Part shown: one piece after another, positions 36,945 to 44,744 of the stretch | How the letters are laid out: each line of letters opens with the position of its first letter | Position numbering within the stretch: the first letter of the stretch is position 1 | Source of the DNA: Aidingimonas lacisalsi | Lineage (GTDB): Bacteria > Pseudomonadota > Gammaproteobacteria > Pseudomonadales > Halomonadaceae | DNA: 64,000 bases | NCBI RefSeq assembly: GCF_008079445.1 | Contig: NZ_VRYH01000002.1 | Location: 580,821-644,820 of the forward strand | Direction: 5' to 3' | Made by a program: the position numbers and the translations under genes | Notes under the pieces: generated by a model | Database searches by the model: none | Seen by the model: only the letters and a program-made list of their open reading frames with translations | What the model was told of the DNA's origin: nothing

Positions 36945-38090
36945 TCAGAGTCGGTAACGGTCGATGACGTTGCGGTCGATCTCGATGCCCAGCCCCGGTT
37001 TGTCGGGCACCTCCACGCAACCCCGGGCGTTGAGCGCGAACTGCCCGCCGATCAGCTCCTGACGGAAGGGGTGCGCCGACTGGTCGTATTCGAGCATCGG
37101 CTCGTCCGGGTTTAGCGACAGCGGTTGCGGTGGTAGCGTGGCAATGAACTGTACGGCGGCGGCGAGTCCGATGCCGGTGCCCCACACATGGGGAATCAGC
37201 GGCACGTGCCACGCCTGGGCAAGTGCGGCGATCCTGCGGCACTCGGTAAAGCCACCGGCGGCCCCCAGGTCGGGTTGGACGATATCCAGCGCCCCTTCGC
37301 TGATCAGCCCTCGATAGCCGATCTTGGAATACTCGTTTTCGCCGGCGGCCACATAAGTGCGCGACACGCCCTTGAGTTCACGGTAACCGGGATGGTTCTC
37401 CGGGCTGAGTGGCTCCTCGAAGAAGTGCACCCGCGTATCTTCCAGTTCCATGAGGATCCGCCGTGCCGCCGGCACGCTATAGGCGCAGTTGGCGTCCATC
37501 ATTAGCTGCACGTCGTCACCGACCGCCTCTCTCACCGCGCGCATGTCGTGAATGTCCGAGTCGACACCGAAACCGGTCTTGATCTTCATCGCGCGGTAGC
37601 CGTTGGCCTGGTGACGCAGTGCCTCTTCCACGATGTCCTCGGGATAGCACCCGTCTTCGCGGCGGTAGAAGCCGGTTGCATAGGGGCGGATCTCGCGCCG
37701 AAACGCGCCGCCCATGAGCCGATGGATCGGCTGGCCCAGCGCCTTGCCGAAAAGGTCCCATAGCGCAATGTCTACCGCTGCTATTCCAAATAGTGCTGCA
37801 CCTTTCTGGCCGTAGGGGCGGGTGTGGTTGTACATCTCCTCCCATAGAACTTCGCGATCGAATGCCGAGCGGCCGATGAGCAACGGCTTGAGGGCGTACT
37901 CGACGACGGCCTGGGCGACCTGGGGTGGCTGAAGGCCATGATTGATCGATTCCCCCCAGCCGATCAGCCCATCCTCTGTGTGGACCTCGACCAGCATGGC
38001 GGTGCGCTGATGCACCCACCCTTGGGAGAAGGCGAAGGCCCGCTCGAGCGGTGCGGCCAGAATGTGCGTCTTGATGTCGGTAATGATCAT
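36945..38090 (-). CDS. enolase-superfamily enzyme (MLE-like, galactarolactone cycloisomerase type)
   Basis: This 381-residue protein shows the full enolase-superfamily plan: an N-terminal capping domain, a KIKTGFG lysine motif (about 165-171), metal ligands in DANCAY (about 194), FEEPL (about 222) and GENEYSK (about 247), and the catalytic-region His in PHVWGTG (about 297). The nearest described relatives I recognise are D-galactarolactone cycloisomerases. It probably isomerises or dehydrates a sugar-acid lactone that the adjacent TTT system imports. The start context is weak. It lies between the phosphodiesterase gene and tctA in one operon. Confidence 0.82.
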   Translation of the reverse strand: MIITDIKTHILAAPLERAFAFSQGWVHQRTAMLVEVHTEDGLIGWGESINHGLQPPQVAQAVVEYALKPLLIGRSAFDREVLWEEMYNHTRPYGQKGAALFGIAAVDIALWDLFGKALGQPIHRLMGGAFRREIRPYATGFYRREDGCYPEDIVEEALRHQANGYRAMKIKTGFGVDSDIHDMRAVREAVGDDVQLMMDANCAYSVPAARRILMELEDTRVHFFEEPLSPENHPGYRELKGVSRTYVAAGENEYSKIGYRGLISEGALDIVQPDLGAAGGFTECRRIAALAQAWHVPLIPHVWGTGIGLAAAVQFIATLPPQPLSLNPDEPMLEYDQSAHPFRQELIGGQFALNARGCVEVPDKPGLGIEIDRNVIDRYRL

Positions 38091-38127
38091 GATGTCGCGT
38101 ATCCAGTAACGAATGCGGGAAAAGGGA

Positions 38128-39648
38128 TTATTTGGCAGCGTCGGTTTCGACGTGCCGGGTGTTCACTGATGACCGCCTTCGTTGGGCGATGGCCGACCAC
38201 ACGGCCCAGACGATGACCAGCACGAGTAACGAGAACAGCGTCATGGAAATGGTGCTATGGGTGAAAAAGCCGAGGAACTCGCCGCGCTCGATCAGCAGGC
38301 CGCGACGTAGCGAGCTTTCCAGCTCCGGACCCAGCACCATCCCGATCACCAGCGGCGCCAGTGGATAATCCGCGCGGCGCAGTGCATAGGCAAAGATGCC
38401 AGTCACGGCAGCGACCACCAGATCGAGCGGATTGCCGCGCACCGTCGCGGCGCCGATGAAACTGAACATGATGATGGCGGCCATCACATAGCCTTGATGC
38501 AGCCGGAACAAGTAGCGAAATAGGCTGATGGAAGGCTTGCTCAAGATCAGCATGGCGACGTTGACGATGATCAGCACGACGAACAGTGAGTAGACCGTTT
38601 CTGCCTGGTCGACCATCAAGCGCACACCCGGGGTAATGCCATGGATGACCATCGCGCCCATCATCATTGCCGTCACGACATCGCCTGGAATGCCAAGAGC
38701 TAGCGTAGGGATGAAGGAACTACCGGTCACCGCATTGTTGGAGGACTCCGACGCGATGAGGCCATCCGGCTCGCCCTGGCCAAGGCGATCGCGGCGCGGT
38801 GATAGCTTCTGCGCAGTGGCATAGCTCATGAACGCTGCAGCCGCTGCCCCGGTACCCGGCAACGCCCCGACGAAACTGCCGATGAACGAGCCGCGGATCA
38901 GTTCGATCAGGCGCTTGAAACACTCGCCCGGACCGGGAAAGCGCAACTTGGCTTCCGGTATTGTCGCGCCGGGATCGTTGCGCGAGGAAAAGCGCACGAA
39001 GACTTCCGATAGTGCGAAGGCACCGACGACGACCGGAATTAGCGTAAAGCCTGACGATAATGTGTAGCTACCAAAGGTGAAACGATCGCCTCCGGTGATC
39101 GGGTCCGAGCCGACCATGGCGAGAAAGAAGCCGATCATGCCGCATATCAGTCCCTTCATGACACTGCCCTTGGAAACGCCCACGATGCACATCATCGCCA
39201 GGCAGATGAGGGCGAAGACTTCGATCGAGCCGAAGTTGACGGCGAACTTGGCGAGCTGCGGCGCGCATAAGATCAGTATCACGCAGGAGAGCACGCCGCC
39301 GAAGAAGGATGCGAACGTTGCCCAGCCCAGCGCTTCGTCGACGCGGCCCTGCTGGGTCATGGGGTAGCCGTCGAACGTGGTTGCCGCCGATTGGGGCGTG
39401 CCGGGCGTGTTGATGAGAATGGCGGTAATCGAGCCACCGTAGACCGAGCCGCAATAGACACCGATCAGCAGCGCCATGCTGGTAATGGTATCCATGCCGA
39501 AGGTGAAGGGAAGAAAGATGGTTAGCCCCACCACTGACCCGAGGCCCGGCAGCCCTCCGATGATGATACCGGTCCAGGTACCGACGACGATGGCGAGCAA
39601 CGCCTGCCAGGTGAACGCATTGCCTACCGCGGCAAGAATGATATCCAT
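38128..39648 (-). CDS. tripartite tricarboxylate transporter large membrane subunit (TctA family), second system
   Basis: This 506-residue protein has about 11-12 helices, with IIGGLPGLGSVVGLTIFLPFTFGMD (about 30-54), LINTPGTPQSAATTFDGYPM and LGIPGDVVTAMMMGAMV. It is clearly diverged from the TctA at 33317. ATG 39648 is preferred over 39663, because a GGAG site then lies at the right distance and the gene abuts tctB without overlap. Confidence 0.93.
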   Translation of the reverse strand: MDIILAAVGNAFTWQALLAIVVGTWTGIIIGGLPGLGSVVGLTIFLPFTFGMDTITSMALLIGVYCGSVYGGSITAILINTPGTPQSAATTFDGYPMTQQGRVDEALGWATFASFFGGVLSCVILILCAPQLAKFAVNFGSIEVFALICLAMMCIVGVSKGSVMKGLICGMIGFFLAMVGSDPITGGDRFTFGSYTLSSGFTLIPVVVGAFALSEVFVRFSSRNDPGATIPEAKLRFPGPGECFKRLIELIRGSFIGSFVGALPGTGAAAAAFMSYATAQKLSPRRDRLGQGEPDGLIASESSNNAVTGSSFIPTLALGIPGDVVTAMMMGAMVIHGITPGVRLMVDQAETVYSLFVVLIIVNVAMLILSKPSISLFRYLFRLHQGYVMAAIIMFSFIGAATVRGNPLDLVVAAVTGIFAYALRRADYPLAPLVIGMVLGPELESSLRRGLLIERGEFLGFFTHSTISMTLFSLLVLVIVWAVWSAIAQRRRSSVNTRHVETDAAK

Positions 39649-39649
39649 G

Positions 39650-40087
39650 TCACACCGCTCCACTGGTCAAGAGTGTCGGCAGCCGAATCAGCAGCACGTG
39701 GTGGAACAAGAACCACAGGCCACCGGCGATTACGAGCGTGCCCACCGCCAACGGCAGTGGGCGGCGCAGGCGAAACAGCCACAGTGTCAAGGCGACGAGT
39801 GGCAGCGAGGGAAGCAGAAATCCCAGGCTGGCCACTGCGATGGCGGCGATGAGTACGGCCGCCATCAGCACGGGCAACGGCGACAGCGACCTGCTGCTCA
39901 TCGCCGTGGCGTGCGACAACTCGACGAGAGTGATCGCCAGGGCGACCCCACACCACAGCGTCAGTACGACACGTGGTACCAGCATGGCATCGGTCGGGCC
40001 GCGCCAGGCATGGAACGCCAGCACGATGCCGACAAGGAACAAGGCCAGGCCCAGCAACACCCTGGGGTTGGCCAATCTCGCAATCAT
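39650..40087 (-). CDS. tripartite tricarboxylate transporter small membrane subunit (TctB family), second system
   Basis: This 145-residue protein has about four hydrophobic helices. ATG 40087 follows GAGGTAA on the minus strand; the longer frame would need a TTG start at 40129. It begins 34 bases after the tctC stop and ends just before tctA. Confidence 0.85.
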   Translation of the reverse strand: MIARLANPRVLLGLALFLVGIVLAFHAWRGPTDAMLVPRVVLTLWCGVALAITLVELSHATAMSSRSLSPLPVLMAAVLIAAIAVASLGFLLPSLPLVALTLWLFRLRRPLPLAVGTLVIAGGLWFLFHHVLLIRLPTLLTSGAV

Positions 40088-40121
40088 GACGCTTACCTCG
40101 CTGAATGATGGGGTTGCGGGC

Positions 40122-41051
40122 TTATTCAATCAGGCCGACATCGCGTAATACTTGCTTGTTGGCGTCGTAACGCTGCTTCACGAAGGCTTCGAAGTCTTCC
40201 GGTCCGAGATAGGCGATGCCGGCCTTGGCATTCTCGGCGAAAGACTTGAATCGATCAGATTCAAGCGTGGCCTTGCATGCGTCGGAATACTGGGTCTTCC
40301 GCTCTTGCGAAATACCCTTGGGGGCCACTAAGCCCTGCCAGACGGCGAATTCCATCTCCGGAAGGCCCAGTTCATCGATGGTCGGCACATCCTCGTAGCC
40401 CTCGATGCGATGGTCGGCAAAGACCGCCAACGGCCGGAGATCATAGTTCGCGAGAATGGTCTCGGTATCGGCCATGATCTGGATCTCGTCGCCCGCTAGC
40501 GCATTCATGGCCGGCCCGGAACCGCTGTAGGGAATGTGTGAGGCCTCGAGGTCGCTTTCGCCCACCAGGGCGGCGACCGCCAGTTGCGGCAGCGTGCCAG
40601 GCCCCGAGGAGCCATAGAGCAGCGGCTCCTCTTGGGAGGCTGCGACGAGCTGGTCGAAGTTTTCGATGTCGGACGACTGGGACACCATCAAGAACATCGG
40701 GTTGGACGTGGTCCGACAGATGTAGGTGAAACTGTCCGGCCCGTAGGGGAGCTGTTTCAGCGACGGCTGGATGCTGAGCGCGCCGGCCGGCTCGTAGCCG
40801 ATAATGTTGGGGTTGCCTTCGCTGTTGGCGACCTCGGCGGTTCCTTCCGTTGCACTGGCGCCAGCCACGTTACGCACTACCGAAGTGACACCGAGATTGT
40901 CGGAGAAGGGCGGCTCGAAACTACGTGCGACGATGTCCGTTGCACCACCTGCAGCAAAGGGCACGATGATGTCTAAAGTGTCCTGGGCAAACGCAGAATG
41001 CGAGGTGCCAGCGAGCATCAGCAGGATCAGAGAACGACGTACAGGCTTCAT
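40122..41051 (-). CDS. tripartite tricarboxylate transporter substrate-binding protein (TctC family), second system
   Basis: This 309-residue protein has a signal peptide (MKPVRRSLILLMLAGTSHSAFA before QDTLD), then IIVPFAAGGATDIVAR (about 29-44), the ligand loop of the Bug/TctC family. ATG 41051 follows an AGGA site. It is the first gene of the minus-strand operon tctC-tctB-tctA-enolase-phosphodiesterase. A LacI-type palindrome (41063-41076) overlaps its leader, so it is probably repressed by the divergent LacI protein. Confidence 0.92.
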   Translation of the reverse strand: MKPVRRSLILLMLAGTSHSAFAQDTLDIIVPFAAGGATDIVARSFEPPFSDNLGVTSVVRNVAGASATEGTAEVANSEGNPNIIGYEPAGALSIQPSLKQLPYGPDSFTYICRTTSNPMFLMVSQSSDIENFDQLVAASQEEPLLYGSSGPGTLPQLAVAALVGESDLEASHIPYSGSGPAMNALAGDEIQIMADTETILANYDLRPLAVFADHRIEGYEDVPTIDELGLPEMEFAVWQGLVAPKGISQERKTQYSDACKATLESDRFKSFAENAKAGIAYLGPEDFEAFVKQRYDANKQVLRDVGLIE

Positions 41052-41062
41052 TGTTAATTTCC

Positions 41063-41076
41063 TCGTATCGCTACGA
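41063..41076. promoter_or_regulatory. LacI-type operator, proximal
   Basis: TCGTATCGCTACGA has TCGTA / TACGA arms and differs at one base from the perfect palindrome at 41150-41163. It lies about 12 bases upstream of the tctC start codon, close to its ribosome binding site. Confidence 0.7.
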
Positions 41077-41148
41077 AATTTAATGAATTTATAAAAAATC
41101 ATTATTAACAATAACTTAATATATTTTATTAAGGTATATTGCTTGTAT

Positions 41149-41164
41149 ATCGTAGCGCTACGAT
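41149..41164. promoter_or_regulatory. LacI-type operator, distal
   Basis: ATCGTAGCGCTACGAT is a perfect 16-base palindrome with the central CG step usual for LacI-family sites. It is centred 87 bases from the proximal copy. The DNA between them is very AT-rich and should contain the tctC promoter. Confidence 0.75.
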
Positions 41165-41383
41165 TTTTGAGGTACAATGTGTATCGGGTTGTGCTTTCGT
41201 CGTATGGCTAGCTATACCGCTTATGAATCAACGTTTCGTTCAGGCACGAATACGTCGCAACCTTTTATAAAGCAATCAGTGGTTTGGACTACATGCCATG
41301 GTCACCCGAGGTGTCACGAAGCGCCTCGGTAGTCACAGTGATGCTTGTATAACCCTCTGAATCACCGGAATAGGGCTGTAACA

Positions 41384-42403
41384 GTGGCAAGACAAAGACG
41401 AAACTCTCAACGGGCCACCATGGGCGAGGTTGCCCAATTGGCGGACGTCTCCCCTAGTACGGTATCGCTCTATCTACGCCATCCGGATAAGGTTTCCAGC
41501 CAGCGAGCCGAACGCATCCAAACGGCAATTGATCGGTTGGGCTATCTTCCCAATACCATGGCGGGAGGGTTGGCCTCTTCGCGCTCCAACGTGATTGGCG
41601 TCATTGTACCCACCATCACCAACTCGTTCTTCTCAGCCACGCTAGAAACCTTGGAGCGGCATTTACGGCCTGCGGGCTACCAATTACTGATCGGCAACAG
41701 CGAATTCGATGAGTCACGCGAGGAAGAGCTGGTCCGGTCAATCCTGAGTTGGAATCCTGCTGGACTGGTGCTGACGGGCTTTGTCCATAGCCGCAAATCG
41801 ATTTCGCTGCTTACCAAGAGCGATACGCCCATCGTGGAAATGTGGGATTTCGGCCAGAAAGGACTCGATATGGTGGTCGGCTTCTCCCATCGCACCTGCG
41901 GAAAATTGGTAGCAGAGCATTTTCTTGCTAAAGGCTATCGGAAAGCGGCCTTTCTTAGCACCAGTTTCCAGCGTGATATACGGGCGAAGGAACGCTATCA
42001 AGGGTTTCGTGAGGATATGACGAATGCCGGCGGCTCCGTTGTGCTACGCGAGTTGCAGGGACGTAGCAATACCGCGGAGACCGGAGACCTGGTGCGAGAA
42101 TTATTGAGTGATCACGCTGACCTGGAAGCCATTTTCTGCGCTAACGATATAGTGGCACTTGGTGTCCTGCTCGAATGCCAGCGTCAAGGATGGCCGATTC
42201 GCGATCGACTCGCCGTAGCGGGTTTTGGCAACCAGGACTTCACCGCCAGCACCGTGCCGCCCATGACAACCGTTGAACCGCCTAGCCAGGAAATTGGCCA
42301 GCATATCGCCCGGATGTTGCTTGCGCGTTTGGGGGGGGACTTGACGGAGCAAGAGACCCGTCTCGATCTAGGTGTCAGGCTAGTAGCCAGAGAGAGCACG
42401 TAA
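41384..42403 (+). CDS. LacI-family transcriptional regulator
   Basis: This 339-residue regulator has an N-terminal helix-turn-helix (about 12-60; MGEVAQLADVSPSTVSLYLRHPDKVS) and hinge helix, followed by a periplasmic-binding-protein-like sugar domain (IGVIVPTITNSFFSATLETLERHLR onward). The GntR/GluRS-type effector region is typical of gluconate- and sugar-acid-responsive members. The GTG start at 41384 is the likeliest; an in-frame TTG lies 13 codons upstream. It is divergent from the second TTT operon and should bind the paired operators at 41063 and 41149. Confidence 0.9.
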   Translation: MARQRRNSQRATMGEVAQLADVSPSTVSLYLRHPDKVSSQRAERIQTAIDRLGYLPNTMAGGLASSRSNVIGVIVPTITNSFFSATLETLERHLRPAGYQLLIGNSEFDESREEELVRSILSWNPAGLVLTGFVHSRKSISLLTKSDTPIVEMWDFGQKGLDMVVGFSHRTCGKLVAEHFLAKGYRKAAFLSTSFQRDIRAKERYQGFREDMTNAGGSVVLRELQGRSNTAETGDLVRELLSDHADLEAIFCANDIVALGVLLECQRQGWPIRDRLAVAGFGNQDFTASTVPPMTTVEPPSQEIGQHIARMLLARLGGDLTEQETRLDLGVRLVAREST

Positions 42404-42656
42404 CGCCAGGGTTTTGCTGCATTGATCGAAGCAACTGGTTGCTGGCTGATTCCCCTGGTGATCGTCCATGCACAGTTAGACGTTCTATCCGTCATCGTCG
42501 GCCTGTATGCCAGCATCTTGCCTGTGTTGGCACTCGGCGTTGCTGTGGTTGGTGATGTCCCGGGCCTCCTGCTTACTCTTGGAGTTCCTTTACTCCGCCA
42601 ATGACGGGGCTGAGTCAGGGGCGAGGAGCGGGGTCGGGGACCGTTGAGCACTTGGA

Positions 42657-42733
42657 TGGCGCCCTCTGCAGGATTCGAACCTGCGACCTGCCGCTTAGGA
42701 GGCGGCTGCTCTATCCTACTGAGCTAAGAGGGC
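42657..42733 (-). tRNA. tRNA-Arg (anticodon CCT)
   Basis: The minus strand gives a full cloverleaf: acceptor GCCCTCT / AGAGGGC, a D-arm with GCTC/GAGC, anticodon stem GCCGC / GCGGC with loop CTCCTAA (anticodon CCT), and a T-arm with GCAGG-TTCGAAT-CCTGC. CCA is encoded at the 3' end. It reads the rare AGG codon. Confidence 0.97.
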
Positions 42734-42825
42734 GAAGCGCCGTATTATAGGCGGCTGAACTGCGGAGATAAACCCGCTGAGATTCCTTGTGCTGCGGACT
42801 CCCATGCCCTGGCATCAGGATCGGT

Positions 42826-42858
42826 CGGCCGCTCGAGGGGGGGGGGGGAGAGCGGCCG
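42826..42858. repeat. inverted repeat enclosing a run of twelve G residues
   Basis: CGGCCGCTC (42826-42834) and GAGCGGCCG (42850-42858) are perfect complements. The loop contains a 12-base G run (42837-42848), a tract prone to slippage and to sequencing error. It lies 17 bases past the stop of the small minus-strand membrane protein and could serve as its transcript end. Confidence 0.65.
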
Positions 42859-42875
42859 TCTTGGCTGGTCAATAG

Positions 42876-42998
42876 TCAAGTTTTCAGGTATTTGACTAGC
42901 GCAGCGATTGCCAATCCAAATAGTGTCAGCATTGCGAGGGGCATGATCCAGCCAACCCATCCCATACTGCCCATCACTGAAAAGCATTCTGCCATCAT
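42876..42998 (-). CDS. small single-helix membrane protein next to the copper genes
   Basis: The open frame codes for 40 residues, starting MMAECFSVMGSMGWVGW, followed by one hydrophobic helix (IMPLAMLTLFGLAIAALV) and a basic KYLKT end. AGAGGAG lies 7 bases before the first ATG, a near-perfect ribosome binding site. The N-terminal part is rich in Met and has a Cys, which might bind copper. I do not recognise a named family, although such small proteins do accompany copper genes. It is divergent from the cupredoxin gene. Confidence 0.65.
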   Translation of the reverse strand: MMAECFSVMGSMGWVGWIMPLAMLTLFGLAIAALVKYLKT

Positions 42999-43259
42999 CG
43001 CTTATCTCCTCTGGGGCATGGCCCCGTGCCGGGTGGTTCTATCAGGGGAAGGGGCAGAACCTTATGCTAGGGGTATTATTTTACTCGTTTATAACAGATC
43101 GATATACTGAAATAAACCTTGGTACAGCATATAGGTACATGATTTTTCAGTAATAATGCATGATAATGGTGTGAAATAGAGGGTTTGCCCGTTTCAGGCT
43201 GGTTTCAGCTTCATGAGGTAGAATATTGCTGTCAACAAGACAATGAAAGGGAGGTATCC

Positions 43260-43757
43260 ATGCGAGCATCATTTCTGACATTGGGCTTTGGGTTGCTGGC
43301 TTCCACCGCCATGGCAACAGGAGAGCACGAGGGGGATCATAGTAGTCAGGCGGAGGCTGAACTCGATCGTACCGTCAGCGTTGTGGCGGGTGATATGTGG
43401 TTCGATCCGGAAGCATTGAATGTGGAGCCGGGAGAGACCATCGAGTTCGAGATTCACAATACCGGAGATGTCGAGCACGAGTTCGTCATCGGGGATACCG
43501 GAGCTCAGGAGAAGCATCGTGAGATGATGCAGGAAACGGGCAGTGAAGGGCATCATGATGATCACGCAAGCCATAGCAGTCACGACATGGAAGAGGGGGA
43601 ACATGGCGGTAACATGCCTGCTGTCACGATTGCTTCGGGAGAGACCGAGTGTCTGGTCTGGACCGCTCCTGACAATGTGGATGAGCTTGAATTCGCGTGT
43701 AACATCCCGGGGCATTATGAGTCAGGCATGTATGGGGTCATCGATCCCCAGGGTTGA
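43260..43757 (+). CDS. periplasmic cupredoxin with His-rich insert
   Basis: This 165-residue protein has a signal peptide ending AMA before TGEHEGD, then a plastocyanin/azurin-like fold. Copper ligands appear as His in VEHEF (about residue 75) and Cys, His and Met in the C-terminal loop FACNIPGHYESGM. Between strands there is a long insert rich in His, Asp and Met (about 88-122) that could hold extra copper. It probably carries or buffers copper in the periplasm. AAGGGAGGT precedes the ATG. A broken copA multicopper oxidase gene follows at once, in the same frame. Confidence 0.9.
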   Translation: MRASFLTLGFGLLASTAMATGEHEGDHSSQAEAELDRTVSVVAGDMWFDPEALNVEPGETIEFEIHNTGDVEHEFVIGDTGAQEKHREMMQETGSEGHHDDHASHSSHDMEEGEHGGNMPAVTIASGETECLVWTAPDNVDELEFACNIPGHYESGMYGVIDPQG

Positions 43758-44381
43758 TCCAGGAAGCTGTTGCTTCTGTTGCTGCTGACCGACTGGACCT
43801 TCGAGGATTCCATGGCGGTGTTCCGCAACCTCAAGACCGCCGAGGGCTACTACAACTTCCAGGAGCGTACCGTCGCCGACTTCTTCGCCGATGTCAGGGA
43901 AAAGGGCTTCGCGGCGACGGCGGGGATGCGTGGCATGTGGGTGCGGATGCGCATGAGCTCCCGCGACATCGCCGACGTCACCGGTAGCACCTACACCTAC
44001 CTGCTCAATGGCCTTTCTCCCGAGGAGAACTGGACGGCGCTGTTCAAGGCGGGTGAGCGGATCCGCCTGAGGGTGATCAACGGCTCGGCGATGAGCTACT
44101 TCGACGTGCGCATCCCCGGCCTGAAGATGACCGTGGTGGCGGCCGACGGCCAGTCGGTCCAGCCAGTACCGGTCGACGAGTTCCGCATTGCCGTAGCCGA
44201 GACCTACGACGTGCTGGTCGCCCCTGAAGACGACACGGCCTATACGATCTTCGCCGAGTCGATAGATCGCAGCGGCTACGCCAGGGCCACCCTCGCGCCA
44301 CGTAAAGGCATGGCGGCCGAGATTCCCGAGCGTCGCAAGATCGCTGATCGAGGCCATGGGCGCCCAAGGCTGATGTTCTGA
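43758..44381 (+). pseudogene. copA: truncated CopA-type multicopper oxidase
   Basis: The frame after the cupredoxin stop reads like the middle of copper-resistance CopA oxidases: LLTDWTFEDSMAVFRNLK, YYNFQERTVADFF, TYTYLLNG, FDVRIPGLKMTVVAADGQ, AVAETYDVLV and GYARATLAPRKGM. The Tat signal and first cupredoxin domain are missing (about 200 residues). So are the Met-rich region and the last domain with the HCH copper ligands. The last 15 or so codons lose the family pattern. No start codon or ribosome binding site fits, so it is surely non-functional as an oxidase. Confidence 0.85.
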
Positions 44382-44396
44382 TTTTTAAACGCTAAC

Positions 44397-44489
44397 TCAG
44401 AACAGGGCTAGGGAGATGAGAGTGTTGCAGGCCACGGCCAAATGCGCTACCTGTCTGGCGTCGATGCGGGCTGGACGCTTTTTAGCGTC
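44397..44489 (-). pseudogene. possible transposase C-terminal remnant
   Basis: Directly after the DUF2933 stop the minus strand stays open for about 31 codons, ending ARQVAHLAVACNTLISLALF. The pattern is protein-like and reminiscent of the C-terminal tail of some DDE transposases. It is too short to assign. If it is a transposase, an insertion sequence once lay between the broken copA and the ATPase operon. A small hairpin (GACGCT / AGCGTC) lies at 44471-44486. Confidence 0.25.
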
Positions 44490-44492
44490 TCG

Positions 44493-44744
44493 TTATTCAT
44501 CCCGGTCACGCCGATGAAGCCCGAGATGATTGTGCATCAGCAAGTGCATACCGAGACACAGCAGCATGGGCAGCAGCAGCCAGGCACTACTGCCCAGCGA
44601 TCCTCCTCGCCACAGCAAAAACGCTGCGGCGCCGCCCATCAGAGCGACGCAGATCAGCATCATCAGCCCATGGCCAGTGTGGCCGTTCGCCCCTGAAGTG
44701 GGGCGTTCCTCGTGGTTCTCATGGGAAGGATCGGAATGGTTCAT
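44493..44744 (-). CDS. DUF2933 family membrane protein
   Basis: This 83-residue protein has a His-rich N-terminus (HSDPSHENHEE, GHTGHG), two hydrophobic helices (LMMLICVALMGGAAAFLLW and SAWLLLPMLLCLGMHLLM) and a HNHLGLHRR end. DUF2933 proteins commonly accompany heavy-metal and copper resistance genes. The His clusters suggest metal contact, but no function is proven to my knowledge. It overlaps the stop of the copper ATPase gene by ATGA and is translationally coupled to it. Confidence 0.8.
   Translation of the reverse strand: MNHSDPSHENHEERPTSGANGHTGHGLMMLICVALMGGAAAFLLWRGGSLGSSAWLLLPMLLCLGMHLLMHNHLGLHRRDRDE

Noticed and set aside
42422..42604. Hydrophobic 60-codon frame after the LacI gene
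   Set aside because: It has no ribosome binding site and would need a TTG start. It might be a relic of a membrane protein, but I could not match it to any family.
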